Shown one piece after another: positions 17,213 to 26,572 of a stretch of DNA of 64,000 nt. The notes under the pieces were generated by a model. The model was not told the DNA's origin and made no database searches. It worked only from the letters and a program-made list of their open reading frames with translations. The stretch is from Candidatus Nitrosocaldaceae archaeon (lineage in GTDB: Archaea; Thermoproteota; Nitrososphaeria; Nitrososphaerales; Nitrosocaldaceae). The stretch's first letter is position 1. Every line of letters begins with the position of its first letter. The stretch lies in NCBI GenBank assembly GCA_026002835.1, contig BPGC01000006.1:37540-101539 (forward strand). The letters run 5' to 3'. The translations under genes and the position numbers were made by a program.

Positions 17213-18628
17213 TTATAGTTTATTATTAAATGTATTAGAATTTTTCCTTAATCTCATTGTTGCCAATACACTAAATCCTACTACTAATGGTATTAGAGCT
17301 GCTAATGGGAACTCTGGTACGACTTTTAGACTAATCATTGCATCTTCTCCAGTGTCATTCACATTCTTTAACATCAATGTATATGAACCGGGTTCATCAA
17401 ATCTATAGATCTGAATCTCTTTAGTTTGAGCTGATCTATGGCTTTCTACTATCATATTACCTTCTGAATCCATGAGCATTATATCATATTTTACATCTTT
17501 CAAAACTTCACCAGTATTAGGATCTTTGAATGTAAGTTTAAAGAATGTATCTTGTTCAACATCTATCTCTATTGGAGACCATTGTACTTCAACTTGCACA
17601 CTTTTATTACTAGTCTCTACAGTAATTGTTGGAGACCATTCTTCTGGTAATGTAATCTCTTCTTCCTCTTTAGGCTGTTCTTCTATAATAGCTCCACCTC
17701 TTATCTCTAATACAGCTCTCTTTAGATCATCTCCTTCCATCATTGGTGCTAACTCTTTTAGTCTATTCTGTCCTATCATGAAATGCACAATTGCTCCCCA
17801 ATCTTCAGATGCTCTATCTACGAATATGCTTTGCTCTATACCATTAATATAACCAGTCAACTCCCTATTTGCTAACTCAAATCCTTTTGGCAGATAATAC
17901 TCAAAATGTAATAGAGATATCTGATCTACTAGATCCCAGTCAAATGGCATCTCTGCCTTCATTACTAGATTATCTGGATCGTATTCAAGATTTGTTAAAC
18001 TATCATAATATGCAATTGTTTGGATAGTATGTCCATCGATCTCCCAATCCTTGATCTCTGCTAACGTTATCAATGCTTCAAATGGCACTCTCTGATCCTC
18101 TGGCAAGGACTCACTATCTAATGCTATTGGAGTTACTTTGAACTTATATAACCCAGCTTTAGTAAAGATCGGACCTTCAACTATAACCATATCCTCATCC
18201 GCTGCTCGCATATAGCCAAATGAACCCATCTCCATACCTTTAATGTTTATATCACCACTCTCAGTATTCTTGAATAGTATCTCTAATGTCTCAACATCTG
18301 ACATTACATGGAATGTTTGATTCAGTAATAATTGATCATCTCTAAACCTATGTATCTCTATATTTGCTGCTACTCCTGGAATAACTTGCTCATTCTCTTC
18401 TCCATTAGTTACATCATGGAATTGTATATGTAGAGTAACATCTTGTAACTCATCAGCCTTCTTGAATTCTGGAGTTATCTCTATCTCCATGCTTACAAGT
18501 TTATCTCCAATATTCTTTGGTCCGATCTCTTCCTTTCCTAAACCATGCCCATATGCTTGTATAACAGATGTACTTATCAACGAGCCGATTACTAGCAGTA
18601 GTAATATACTACTCGCTTTTTTAGCCAT
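17213..18628 (-). CDS. Exported PEFG-CTERM-like surface protein B (paralogue of A)
   Basis: A 471-residue secreted protein with the same plan as its neighbour. It has a signal peptide (residues 6-23, ending QAYGHGLG), a beta-rich ectodomain with VEGPIFTKAGLYKFKV and IAYYDSLTNLEYDPDN, and the tail LKVVPEFPLAALIPLVVGF with a terminal MRLRK. The ectodomain has an acidic Pro/Glu linker (EEQPKEEEEITLPEEW, about residue 330). The gene pair arose by duplication and is probably one transcript. A role in the cell envelope is inferred from the anchor. Confidence 0.8.
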   Translation of the reverse strand: MAKKASSILLLLVIGSLISTSVIQAYGHGLGKEEIGPKNIGDKLVSMEIEITPEFKKADELQDVTLHIQFHDVTNGEENEQVIPGVAANIEIHRFRDDQLLLNQTFHVMSDVETLEILFKNTESGDINIKGMEMGSFGYMRAADEDMVIVEGPIFTKAGLYKFKVTPIALDSESLPEDQRVPFEALITLAEIKDWEIDGHTIQTIAYYDSLTNLEYDPDNLVMKAEMPFDWDLVDQISLLHFEYYLPKGFELANRELTGYINGIEQSIFVDRASEDWGAIVHFMIGQNRLKELAPMMEGDDLKRAVLEIRGGAIIEEQPKEEEEITLPEEWSPTITVETSNKSVQVEVQWSPIEIDVEQDTFFKLTFKDPNTGEVLKDVKYDIMLMDSEGNMIVESHRSAQTKEIQIYRFDEPGSYTLMLKNVNDTGEDAMISLKVVPEFPLAALIPLVVGFSVLATMRLRKNSNTFNNKL

Positions 18629-18754
18629 GAAGATAAAATATATATTTTATATATAAATACTTTCTAGTACATCGATAGAAATTAATCATTATTTATTAAA
18701 CTACATTAAAAATATAATTATGGCCAAATTATACTAAGCCAAGAATCTTATAGA

Positions 18755-20023
18755 ATGGAAATATTTTTAAACATGGTTAATTTCAATAAGCTTATGCTTA
18801 ATAGATTTAGCAATGGGATGCTTAGAAGGTTCATAATCTATCTAGGCCCAGCTATATTAGTAAGCTTAGCATATATGGATCCTGGTAATTTTGGCACAGC
18901 AATTGAGGCTGGTGCTAACTTTAATTACGATCTAGTATGGATAGTATGGCTATCTAGTCTAATGGCTATGCTTCTACAATATTTATCTGGCAAGATAGGT
19001 ATAGCAACTGGAAGATCATTAGCAGAGTTAATAAGATTAAAGTTGGGAAAGAAAAGATTTATTATTCCATATTGGATAGGAGCAGAAGCTATAATTGCTG
19101 CTACTGATCTTGCAGAGTATTTAGGAACAGTAATAGCATTGAATCTGTTATTTGGTATACCATTATTACATGCAGCAGTAATTGGAGCTGTTGATGTGTT
19201 ATTGATATTAACACTAACATCAAGAAGGTTTAGATTATTAGAGCAGATGTTCATGATATTTGTATCTATAATTGGCATAGGTTATATGTATGAGATAATA
19301 ATTGTTAAACCAGATATAGAAGAGATAGTATACCATTCATTTATTCCTTCATTAAATGATAGATCAGCATTAGTAGCAGTAGGAGTTATCGGCGCTACTG
19401 TAATGCCCCATGCATTATACATTCATTCATGGTTAACTAAGAGAAGATTAGTAAAATATTCTATAGAAGAGAAGAGAGAAGTTCTTAGGCTTCATAGAAT
19501 TGAGAATATAATAATGTTAACCATAGCTGGTTTGATAAACGCTTCAATAATGATAATGTCAGCAGCAGCATTTTATGGAAATGCTCAAGTTGTAACTATT
19601 GAGGATGCTTATCAAACATTGATTCCATTATTTGGTTCTCTAGCAGCATTTGTATTTGCTATAACTTTATTGATCTCTGGTATATCATCATCAACATTAG
19701 GTACAATAACTGGTCAAGCTGTCTTTGAGGATCTTCTAAGCAAAAAGAGTAATCCATGGTTTAGGAGGATAATAACAAGGTTTGTCAACGTTGTTCCTAC
19801 ATCAATTGCATTACTCATTGGCTTAGAACCTTTAGATATTCTAGTCTATAGTCAAGTCGTGTTAAGTTTGCTGATACCTTTACCATTGATACCTATAATA
19901 TTGATAAGTAAGAATAAGCATATAATGGGAGAGTTTGTTAATAAACCTATAACTAGTCTATTTGCAATTATATTTGCTGGAGTTATAATCGCATTTAATG
20001 TTTATCTTCTCTACTCGCTCTAA
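18755..20023 (+). CDS. Nramp-family divalent metal (Mn/Fe) transporter
   Basis: A 422-residue protein with about eleven transmembrane helices. The metal-binding DPGN motif of helix 1 is present (YMDPGNFGTAIEAGANF), as is the helix 6 MPH motif (GATVMPHALYIHSW). These are the hallmark Asp/Asn and Met/His ligands of Nramp/MntH proteins, which import Mn2+ or Fe2+ with protons. The first 13 residues before a second Met are probably dispensable, so the start is uncertain. Its 3' end overlaps the convergent CopC-CopD fusion gene by 29 nt. Confidence 0.9.
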   Translation: MEIFLNMVNFNKLMLNRFSNGMLRRFIIYLGPAILVSLAYMDPGNFGTAIEAGANFNYDLVWIVWLSSLMAMLLQYLSGKIGIATGRSLAELIRLKLGKKRFIIPYWIGAEAIIAATDLAEYLGTVIALNLLFGIPLLHAAVIGAVDVLLILTLTSRRFRLLEQMFMIFVSIIGIGYMYEIIIVKPDIEEIVYHSFIPSLNDRSALVAVGVIGATVMPHALYIHSWLTKRRLVKYSIEEKREVLRLHRIENIIMLTIAGLINASIMIMSAAAFYGNAQVVTIEDAYQTLIPLFGSLAAFVFAITLLISGISSSTLGTITGQAVFEDLLSKKSNPWFRRIITRFVNVVPTSIALLIGLEPLDILVYSQVVLSLLIPLPLIPIILISKNKHIMGEFVNKPITSLFAIIFAGVIIAFNVYLLYSL

Positions 20024-22883
20024 ATCTGTCTACATGCTTGATGCTGCTCCTAAGATCATAAACAGCTTTAACGAATAACAATGAAGTGGCAACTATAAAT
20101 CCAGACATTGCTGGAACTGCTACATCTGCATATCTTAGTTCTAATTGCTCTTCTTCTACTTCAATATTCTGCTCTTCTTCTTTTGGAAGTGTTGGTAATG
20201 TTTTAATGCTTATCATAGCTATCTTTGCTTGTCTAGGTTCTGCAAACCATATATTGCCATTATCGTCAATATCTAAGAATTGTACCCATGCTGGTGAAGA
20301 TATCTCAACCTCTCTAATCTTTCCTGTCATAGGATCTAAGACTCCTATCTTATCTAATACATGCTGAGCAAACCATATATTACCAAAATTGTCTTGTGCC
20401 ATTCCATAAGGTAATGATTTATCATCAATAGCTCTGAAACTCTGGAATGTTTTAAGCAATGGATCAAACCTAGTCAATTTAGGTCCTATATGCTCAGATA
20501 TCCATATTGCTCCATCATCTGATATTAATAAAGCGAATGGTTCTGCTAATATACCACTTACTGCTCCATCATTAATCACAGAACCATACTCTTCGATATC
20601 TCCATTTGGCATCAGTTTTGCTAACCTTCCAGCAGCTTCTGCTATCCATACATTACCTAGATCATCCATTACAATTGCTGCTGGCTGAGAACCGTTAATT
20701 GGTATCTTATATGTTATATATTGCTCATTATCTGGATCAAACTTTGCTATTGTATCTATATCTATTAATGCTAACCATACATTATCATTAAAATCTACAT
20801 AGATATCAGTTGGCAAACCATCTTGATAAATATCGAACATCTTGAAACGTTCGGTTGAAGGATCGAAATAGCCTATCTGTCTACTTAATGGATCTGTGAA
20901 CCATATCCTTCCTTTAGAATCTTCAGCTAATTTTATTGAACTCGTTCCATTAAAAGTATATGACTTGAACTCTTGAGTATTGAGATCAAATCTCCATAAT
21001 CTTGGTTTACTTCCATCGCTAGTCCATATACTATTATCTTTATAAATTGCATGAACTGGGTTTAATGTATCGAATGGCATATCATACTCAGTTAATTCAA
21101 ACTTCATCTCATCTAGATCTGGTTTTATCAATGCTGGAAATATAGTAGATATACTTAATGCTTCTGTTCTATCTATATTAACTTCGATAACCCATTTACC
21201 GTTTGCAGTTATAGTTCCATTTGCTATGTATGTATAAGCATCGACTTTATTCAATGGTATAACTAATGGACTTATATCACTTCCTATCTGTCTTAACTTT
21301 ATAGTTCCATCTGCTATATCTCTCATTGGATTTCCATCCTTATCACTAATCTTAATGCTGAATGTATTTATGCCAACTCTTGCTGGTTCAAACGATAGAT
21401 TAACCTTAGCATCCTCAACAAGTTGAGTTGAGTTATATAGTCTAGGAAGATCGTTATCTATGCTAACAGATAACGCTCCTAATTTGCCTATATCAGATGT
21501 ATAGAATGGAAATTCAGATCGAGGTAAGCCAGCGTTTGTTAGAAATGCTATGCTTAATAACACTATTATTCCTATAGCTGCTTCTATCCTTAATGCGCTA
21601 GTAAACCGTTTATGAATACTCCTACTAAATACATGATCTGGATCTTGATATGTCTTATTATTTAAAGAGATTATTAGATTGATTGCTTTTCTATGAACTT
21701 CAAATTGGTTGAATGCTCCAGCGCCAAGCATTACCCCAATCAATGCTAACTTTACTGCTAGTAGCATGCCATAAGATGATGATAATAATAGGTTTAGATC
21801 AGTCTCTATGAAGAATAGTAATGATGGACCAGTTACTGCTAGTATGCCTAATGCTACTACTGTTACCTTTGAGAATCTTGGTATTATCAATGATATCATT
21901 GCTGTTCTTAGATCCGCTTCTATTCTTTTAAGAGATGGCATAACTGAAAATGCTAGATAGAATATAGTTCCAATCCATATCGCTGCTAAAGCATTATGTA
22001 ACATATCTATACCAGTTACTAATGGCGAAACTGCTGCACCATGACCCATTAGGCTAATAGTTGCTAATAGTGCAAAACCTATTAACAATATTATTATCTT
22101 ATAAGCATCATTATCTTTCTTTACTAATGGATAGATGCCAGCAGCTATAAATGAGATTATCAATCTTACCAATACTATATTACCAAATCCAGTTCCTATA
22201 GTTTCTATAAATCCTATGCCTAAAGTAGTAGCTTGAACTATTAACATAGCAAAACTTGATGCAATAACTAGGATTATACCAATAATATATAATTTACCAG
22301 ATAAAACATTTAATATTGGAACGATCTTTGCTAGATCATACTTTAATGAACCATCTTTTATAGATGAACGCCATATATAGATCGAGCCAAATCCTATACC
22401 AACTATGATATATTGTCCAACTAGACCAGGAAACCTTGCTAATGATTCTGGTGTGTATATAGCTTCAATCCTCTGCTGAGATTGTTCTTGCGCAGTAGGA
22501 ATCTCTACATTTGCTTCTCCTACTATAAATGAGAATGTATAATCTACGATATGTCCATCTACCTTTGATAATACCTTAGTATTAACTGTATAAACGTCAT
22601 CTGGAAGGTTAGGTTTCAGGCTTACAACAAGTTTAGTCTCATCACCTTCAAAATATTGCGTATCATCATTATCTACTCTATTACCATTAGAGTCTGTAAC
22701 TCTGATATAACTGAAACCTTCCTCTACTGGTTCGCTATAAGTTATTATAACTTTATCTGGAGAAGATGCTAATTGTTCAAAATTTCCTGGTTCGGATTCC
22801 ATGAGAAAAGGATGAGCATAAGCATTTATTATTGGAATTATTAATACAATTGATAATATAATTATCTTCCTATCATTTAACAT
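19995..22883 (-). CDS. CopC-CopD fusion with C-terminal Vgb/NHL-type beta-propeller
   Basis: A 962-residue envelope protein. Order of domains: signal peptide (residues 1-22, ending NAYAHP); CopC-like copper-binding domain (about 23-122) starting with the N-terminal His and containing KVLSKVDGHIVDYTFSF; one helix (about 153-172); CopD-like membrane domain of about eight helices (about 190-455) with GHGAAVSPLVTGIDMLHNALAAIW; an extracytoplasmic beta domain (about 470-580); a virginiamycin-lyase-like propeller (about 600-900) with repeated NIWFAE/NVWIAE blades; and a final helix. CopC/CopD proteins handle copper import. The attached propeller is unusual. ATG 22883 was chosen over a TTG one codon earlier. 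Confidence 0.82.
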   Translation of the reverse strand: MLNDRKIIILSIVLIIPIINAYAHPFLMESEPGNFEQLASSPDKVIITYSEPVEEGFSYIRVTDSNGNRVDNDDTQYFEGDETKLVVSLKPNLPDDVYTVNTKVLSKVDGHIVDYTFSFIVGEANVEIPTAQEQSQQRIEAIYTPESLARFPGLVGQYIIVGIGFGSIYIWRSSIKDGSLKYDLAKIVPILNVLSGKLYIIGIILVIASSFAMLIVQATTLGIGFIETIGTGFGNIVLVRLIISFIAAGIYPLVKKDNDAYKIIILLIGFALLATISLMGHGAAVSPLVTGIDMLHNALAAIWIGTIFYLAFSVMPSLKRIEADLRTAMISLIIPRFSKVTVVALGILAVTGPSLLFFIETDLNLLLSSSYGMLLAVKLALIGVMLGAGAFNQFEVHRKAINLIISLNNKTYQDPDHVFSRSIHKRFTSALRIEAAIGIIVLLSIAFLTNAGLPRSEFPFYTSDIGKLGALSVSIDNDLPRLYNSTQLVEDAKVNLSFEPARVGINTFSIKISDKDGNPMRDIADGTIKLRQIGSDISPLVIPLNKVDAYTYIANGTITANGKWVIEVNIDRTEALSISTIFPALIKPDLDEMKFELTEYDMPFDTLNPVHAIYKDNSIWTSDGSKPRLWRFDLNTQEFKSYTFNGTSSIKLAEDSKGRIWFTDPLSRQIGYFDPSTERFKMFDIYQDGLPTDIYVDFNDNVWLALIDIDTIAKFDPDNEQYITYKIPINGSQPAAIVMDDLGNVWIAEAAGRLAKLMPNGDIEEYGSVINDGAVSGILAEPFALLISDDGAIWISEHIGPKLTRFDPLLKTFQSFRAIDDKSLPYGMAQDNFGNIWFAQHVLDKIGVLDPMTGKIREVEISSPAWVQFLDIDDNGNIWFAEPRQAKIAMISIKTLPTLPKEEEQNIEVEEEQLELRYADVAVPAMSGFIVATSLLFVKAVYDLRSSIKHVDRFRASREDKH

Positions 22884-22926
22884 CAAACCTTACTCTACTA
22901 TTCTTCTATTTTTATTTTATGGTACA

Positions 22927-23178
22927 CTAATCTAATTCTATATTATATAAGTTTGTGCTTATTATTGAACCATTTACTACTTTTCTAACTTTTGTAACCT
23001 CTAGATTATGAGCCCAGATTGTAACCATGATCGCACCTTGAGGTATATCCTCTGGCTTATCTATAACTTTAATATCTTCTTCTTTAACTCCTTCCTTTAT
23101 CAAGAACTCTTTGCTCTTTTCTATCATATCTTCGCTATAACCAGTATTATACAAGTATACATAACCTTCATACTCCAT
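22927..23178 (-). CDS. Small conserved protein of unknown function
   Basis: An 83-residue soluble alpha/beta protein: YVYLYNTGYSEDMIEKSKEF, an acidic middle (VKEEDIKVIDKPEDIPQGA), then two strands. I recognise no family. A TATA-like sequence on its strand lies 26 nt before the ATG, within the 43-nt gap shared with the divergent tRNA-Tyr gene. Confidence 0.5.
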   Translation of the reverse strand: MEYEGYVYLYNTGYSEDMIEKSKEFLIKEGVKEEDIKVIDKPEDIPQGAIMVTIWAHNLEVTKVRKVVNGSIISTNLYNIELD

Positions 23179-23190
23179 AGACTTAAGATA

Positions 23191-23197
23191 TTTATTT
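23191..23197 (+). promoter_or_regulatory. TATA-like box of tRNA-Tyr
   Basis: TTTATTT is centred 28 nt before the first base of tRNA-Tyr. It lies within the short gap to the divergent 83-residue gene. Confidence 0.4.
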
Positions 23198-23201
23198 GTG
23201 C

Positions 23202-23210
23202 TATATAAAT
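23202..23210 (-). promoter_or_regulatory. TATA-like box of the 83-residue gene
   Basis: On the minus strand this reads ATTTATATA, centred 28 nt upstream of the ATG at 23178. It predicts a leaderless mRNA. It sits closer to the tRNA than the tRNA's own box, so the two divergent promoters are interleaved and could compete for TBP/TFB. Confidence 0.4.
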
Positions 23211-23221
23211 TAGATTTAGGT

Positions 23222-23341
23222 CCCGTGGTAGCTCAGCCTGGTAGAGCTTCCGGCTGTAGTGGTTGGCTCTGGCTAGCCTTCTCAGCCTACTAGGCTAACA
23301 TAGATACCGGACTGTCGCAGGTTCAAATCCTGCCCACGGGA
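23222..23341 (+). tRNA. tRNA-Tyr (GTA) with a canonical intron
   Basis: The acceptor stem CCCGTGG pairs perfectly with CCACGGG (23334-23340), and the discriminator is A. D stem GCTC/GAGC, anticodon stem TCCGG/CCGGA and T stem GCAGG/CCTGC are all complete. The anticodon GTA is at 23256-23258. The C1-G72 pair and A73 are archaeal tyrosine-tRNA identity elements. The 3' CCA is not encoded. A 46-nt intron (23260-23305) follows position 37. Confidence 0.95.
23260..23305 (+). other. tRNA-Tyr intron, 46 nt, position 37/38
   Basis: The flanks form a bulge-helix-bulge motif. The four-base helix is CTGT (23254-23257) with ATAG (23300-23303), including one G-T wobble. The three-base bulges AGT and ATA contain the cut sites after 23259 and after 23305. 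The intron folds further through GTTGGCT with GGCTAAC. This is the standard target of the archaeal splicing endonuclease. Confidence 0.9.
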
Positions 23342-23382
23342 CTACAAATTATTATAATAAAATATTCATATTGTTAAAATAA

Positions 23383-24459
23383 TTATAATAATGCTTTGCT
23401 CTTCAACATCTCTGCCAATAATACTGCTCCTTTTGCAGAACCCATCTTCTCATTATGTGATACTAGCACATATTTTATGCCATTCTCAAATATAGGATCT
23501 TTTCTTAGCCTTCCAACTACAGTAGTCAACCCATCGTTCATATCTCTATCTAACCTAGGTTGAGGTCTTGATGGATCATCATGAACATATATGTAATCCT
23601 TTGGTGCTGATGGCAAGTCTTTAATACTAACATTCTTTGAGTAATCTAACATAGCATCTTTAACTTCATCTGGCTCACAATGTTCAATGGTTTCAACGAA
23701 TGCTGCTTCTGTATGCCCATCAATTACTGCTACTCTTGTGCAAGTGCAACTAACCTTAAATTTAGCATAATCTATGCTAGAATTGTTAAACGTTCCTAGA
23801 ATCTTTACAGCTTCCTTCTGAACCTTCTCTTCCTCTTTTGGTATGTAAGGAATTACATTATCGAATATATCTAATGCTGCAACTCCTGGGCTTCTTCCTG
23901 CTCCTGATACAGCTTGCATAGATGTCATAAATACATTCTTTAACCCAAATCTATCCATTATAGGCTTTAATGTTATAGCCAAACCAGTTGTTGTACAATT
24001 TGGTAATGGTGCTACAAACCCTTTCCAGTTCCTCTTCTTCCTCTGTATATTAAGTAATTCAGCATGATCATCGTTTATACCAGGAATTAGAATTGGAACG
24101 TCATCATCATATCTAAATGCTGCTGCTGTGCTTATAACTGGTGTATGTTCAGCAAATCTTGGCTCAATAACCTTAGCATCATCGGTATCTAATGCTGTAA
24201 ATACAAGATCTATACTATCTGGTTTTATATCATTAACACTTTCTAATACCATATCTCTAGCATACTCTGGTATAGGTTCTTTCTGATGCCATTTTATTAT
24301 TCCAGTATTTGGATCTCTTAACGCTTCTGAATACTTCTTACCAGCAGATCTAGGAGATGCTGCTATATACTCAACTTGAAACCATGGATGATTGTTCAAT
24401 GATACTATGAACTCTTGTCCTACTACTCCAGTTGCTCCTATTACTGCTACCTTTATCAT
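23383..24459 (-). CDS. asd: Aspartate-semialdehyde dehydrogenase (archaeal type)
   Basis: A 358-residue NADP-dependent enzyme that reduces aspartyl phosphate to the semialdehyde, the branch point to Thr, Met and Lys. The N-terminal VAVIGATGVVGQEFI, active-site cysteine in APLPNCTTTGLAITL and SMQAVSGAGRSPG match the archaeal/fungal subgroup, as does the C-terminal HDDPSRPQPRLDRDMNDG. Homoserine kinase is encoded at 36.3 kb. Malonyl-CoA reductase of Sulfolobus is a close paralogue of this subgroup, so a role in carbon fixation cannot be excluded by sequence alone. It is monocistronic. Confidence 0.88.
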   Translation of the reverse strand: MIKVAVIGATGVVGQEFIVSLNNHPWFQVEYIAASPRSAGKKYSEALRDPNTGIIKWHQKEPIPEYARDMVLESVNDIKPDSIDLVFTALDTDDAKVIEPRFAEHTPVISTAAAFRYDDDVPILIPGINDDHAELLNIQRKKRNWKGFVAPLPNCTTTGLAITLKPIMDRFGLKNVFMTSMQAVSGAGRSPGVAALDIFDNVIPYIPKEEEKVQKEAVKILGTFNNSSIDYAKFKVSCTCTRVAVIDGHTEAAFVETIEHCEPDEVKDAMLDYSKNVSIKDLPSAPKDYIYVHDDPSRPQPRLDRDMNDGLTTVVGRLRKDPIFENGIKYVLVSHNEKMGSAKGAVLLAEMLKSKALL

Positions 24460-24534
24460 ACTTCTAATCCTTACTCTTTATCATAATAATCTTTCTATAA
24501 TAAACTTATTATGCTAGTTGACATATAATATCTA

Positions 24535-25326
24535 GTGTTCAAAACTTCAGAACTATTTGGAGAGTTAGCAAGTGAGACACGATTAACTATATTATTAATG
24601 TTAGAAGATAAACCTCGACGTTTGAAGGATTTGGCTAATAAACTAGGATTAACAGTCCAAGAAGTTCATAGAAATATATCTAGATTACTCGATGCTTCAC
24701 TAATAGCCAAAAATTCTGATGGAGAGTTCGAGTTAACTGAATATGGTTTATTAATAGTAAAGCAGATACCATACTTTAGATTCTTAAGTAATAATAAGCA
24801 GTTATTTATTAAGCATACATTAAATTATCTCCCAGAAAAGTTCGTTCAAAGGATTGGAGCGTTGACTGATGCTAGAGTATATCACAGTTTACCAGTAGTG
24901 CTAGAGAAGATAAAGATGTTAGAGAGTAATGCTAGGAAGAGTTTAAAGCTATTGATAGGACAGGTTTGGTATGAAGAAGGTGTTATTTTAGCAGATAAGA
25001 TAAACAATAATGTTGAAGTTACTATATTGTTAAGAGAGGGTATAATATTTCCTAAAGAGATTATAGAGTCTGATATGATCAAAAGTATTGAAGAACTTAC
25101 TACTAGAGATAATTTTAATACAAGGATGGTAGAAAGAAATGGGGCAGCATTATATATCAATGAGGAAGAAGCTGCGGTTATCTTTCCAGAAAAGAATGGA
25201 GAGTTTGATATGAGCCATATTTTAATTAGCAATAATAAAATATTTTATGAGTGGTGTTTAGACCTCTTCAATCATTATTTGCAAAACAGCAAACCTTACA
25301 TGCCAGATAAGATAAAGATTGTTTAA
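24535..25326 (+). CDS. ArsR-like regulator with FilR1-type C-terminal domain
   Basis: A 263-residue cytoplasmic regulator. The N-terminal winged helix (about residues 5-75) contains TRLTILLMLEDKPRRLKDLA and the recognition stretch LTVQEVHRNISRLLDASLI. The C-terminal part (about 120-255) resembles the methanogenesis-regulator FilR1 middle domain (DUF1724) with VEVTILLREGI and EEEAAVIFPEKNG. Such two-part proteins are frequent in archaea; effectors are mostly unknown. It starts at GTG 24535 and overlaps the convergent membrane-protein gene by 4 nt. Confidence 0.75.
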   Translation: MFKTSELFGELASETRLTILLMLEDKPRRLKDLANKLGLTVQEVHRNISRLLDASLIAKNSDGEFELTEYGLLIVKQIPYFRFLSNNKQLFIKHTLNYLPEKFVQRIGALTDARVYHSLPVVLEKIKMLESNARKSLKLLIGQVWYEEGVILADKINNNVEVTILLREGIIFPKEIIESDMIKSIEELTTRDNFNTRMVERNGAALYINEEEAAVIFPEKNGEFDMSHILISNNKIFYEWCLDLFNHYLQNSKPYMPDKIKIV

Positions 25327-25709
25327 TGCATTTTTGCTTTTGCTTTTACTTCACTCCACTTTGCTAGTATGATCGATGCTAATGCTATGTATGCTACTTG
25401 GAAGACTTCTACAGCTATTCCTAATGGATTTATTGGCAACGCTCTCTGAGTTATTGGATTCTCTACTCTAGTTCCTGCCCATAGTCCTATCAGTATTATA
25501 GTTCCAGCAATGCCAACATAATACCATGCTTTATGATGCATCTTTACGGTAGGCCAGAACCAGAAGATCTGTAATATACCAGATACTAGGAAGAATATAG
25601 CTGTATTAACATTAAAGTTTATGACATTTGGGACTAGTATAAGATGGAGTATACCAGCTATAACAGTAGATGCTCCAGCTCCATATAGTATGCCTTTTAT
25701 TCCGCTCAT
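25323..25709 (-). CDS. Four-helix membrane protein, unknown
   Basis: A 128-residue protein with four transmembrane helices, at about residues 6-26, 34-53, 60-79 and 93-117. It contains the helix-2/3 turn FWFWPTVKMHHKAWYYVG and has no known catalytic motif. It is transcribed alone and convergent with the regulator at 24535. Family not recognised. Confidence 0.6.
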   Translation of the reverse strand: MSGIKGILYGAGASTVIAGILHLILVPNVINFNVNTAIFFLVSGILQIFWFWPTVKMHHKAWYYVGIAGTIILIGLWAGTRVENPITQRALPINPLGIAVEVFQVAYIALASIILAKWSEVKAKAKMH

Positions 25710-25855
25710 ATCATATAGTTCGCATTTGTCATTAATAAAGCTAATTTTAAGGTAATAATTAAAATTAAATATATTACTTGATTTTATATATATTTATTTA
25801 AATTAAATTCTATAATTAAAGAAAGTATTTAAGATAATTATTACATAGTTATATT

Positions 25856-26533
25856 ATGGATGCAAAATCATTCATAATAATTGGAGCTGTAATAGCAGCA
25901 ACATTAATAGTTGTCCCAGCAGTTGCATTTAAAGCCTATTATCCGTTGGGTTCATGGCATGAAGATAGATGGAGTTATCATGAAGGATGGAACTATAAAG
26001 ATTATAATGTAAATATAACTGGCTCTGCTAATTTATATGCTGCAATAAAAGAGTTCATTGAAGAGAATAGGAAGATAGATTTCATAGGAGCTAGTGTAAT
26101 AGCGGAGAATGCATTAACTGATATGAAGGTAATAAAAGGTGAGTTTGGAACTGTTCAAGGATATCTAACATATACATTTCATGGAATAAGTATTGATGGC
26201 AATCAAACAATTAAGCAATATGCAATAATAGATGCTGGAAATGGAGAAATATTATATACATCAGAACCGATTACTAGTATAAAATATGGAAAATATTATG
26301 AGAATATTACTAATGCTAAGTTAGATATGTTCGAAGCTGCAGCTATAGCAAATAAAGAACTTCCAGAAGCAAGTGTAGAATATGGAGCGTTAAAGGTGTA
26401 TGGAGATACTTTAGCGTATTCATTCATACTCAAGGATGATGATAAGAGGTATTCAGTATTGATAGATGCTAATAGTGGTGAAGTATTAAAAGTATCAGAG
26501 ATCACTAAATATAAAAAGCATGGATGGCATTAA
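25856..26533 (+). CDS. Exported PepSY-domain protein
   Basis: A 225-residue protein anchored or secreted by an N-terminal hydrophobic segment (residues 5-25). It carries two PepSY-like units (about 75-140 and 150-215), each ending in the characteristic hairpin: YAIIDAGNGEILYTSE and YSVLIDANSGEVLKVSE. PepSY domains often inhibit proteases or sense ligands outside the cell. A TATA-like TTTAAG about 25 nt before the ATG suggests a leaderless mRNA. It is the last gene before the cobalamin operon. Confidence 0.7.
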   Translation: MDAKSFIIIGAVIAATLIVVPAVAFKAYYPLGSWHEDRWSYHEGWNYKDYNVNITGSANLYAAIKEFIEENRKIDFIGASVIAENALTDMKVIKGEFGTVQGYLTYTFHGISIDGNQTIKQYAIIDAGNGEILYTSEPITSIKYGKYYENITNAKLDMFEAAAIANKELPEASVEYGALKVYGDTLAYSFILKDDDKRYSVLIDANSGEVLKVSEITKYKKHGWH

Positions 26534-26572
26534 TCATATATTTTTTTAATATAGTATTACTAATCATAATAC

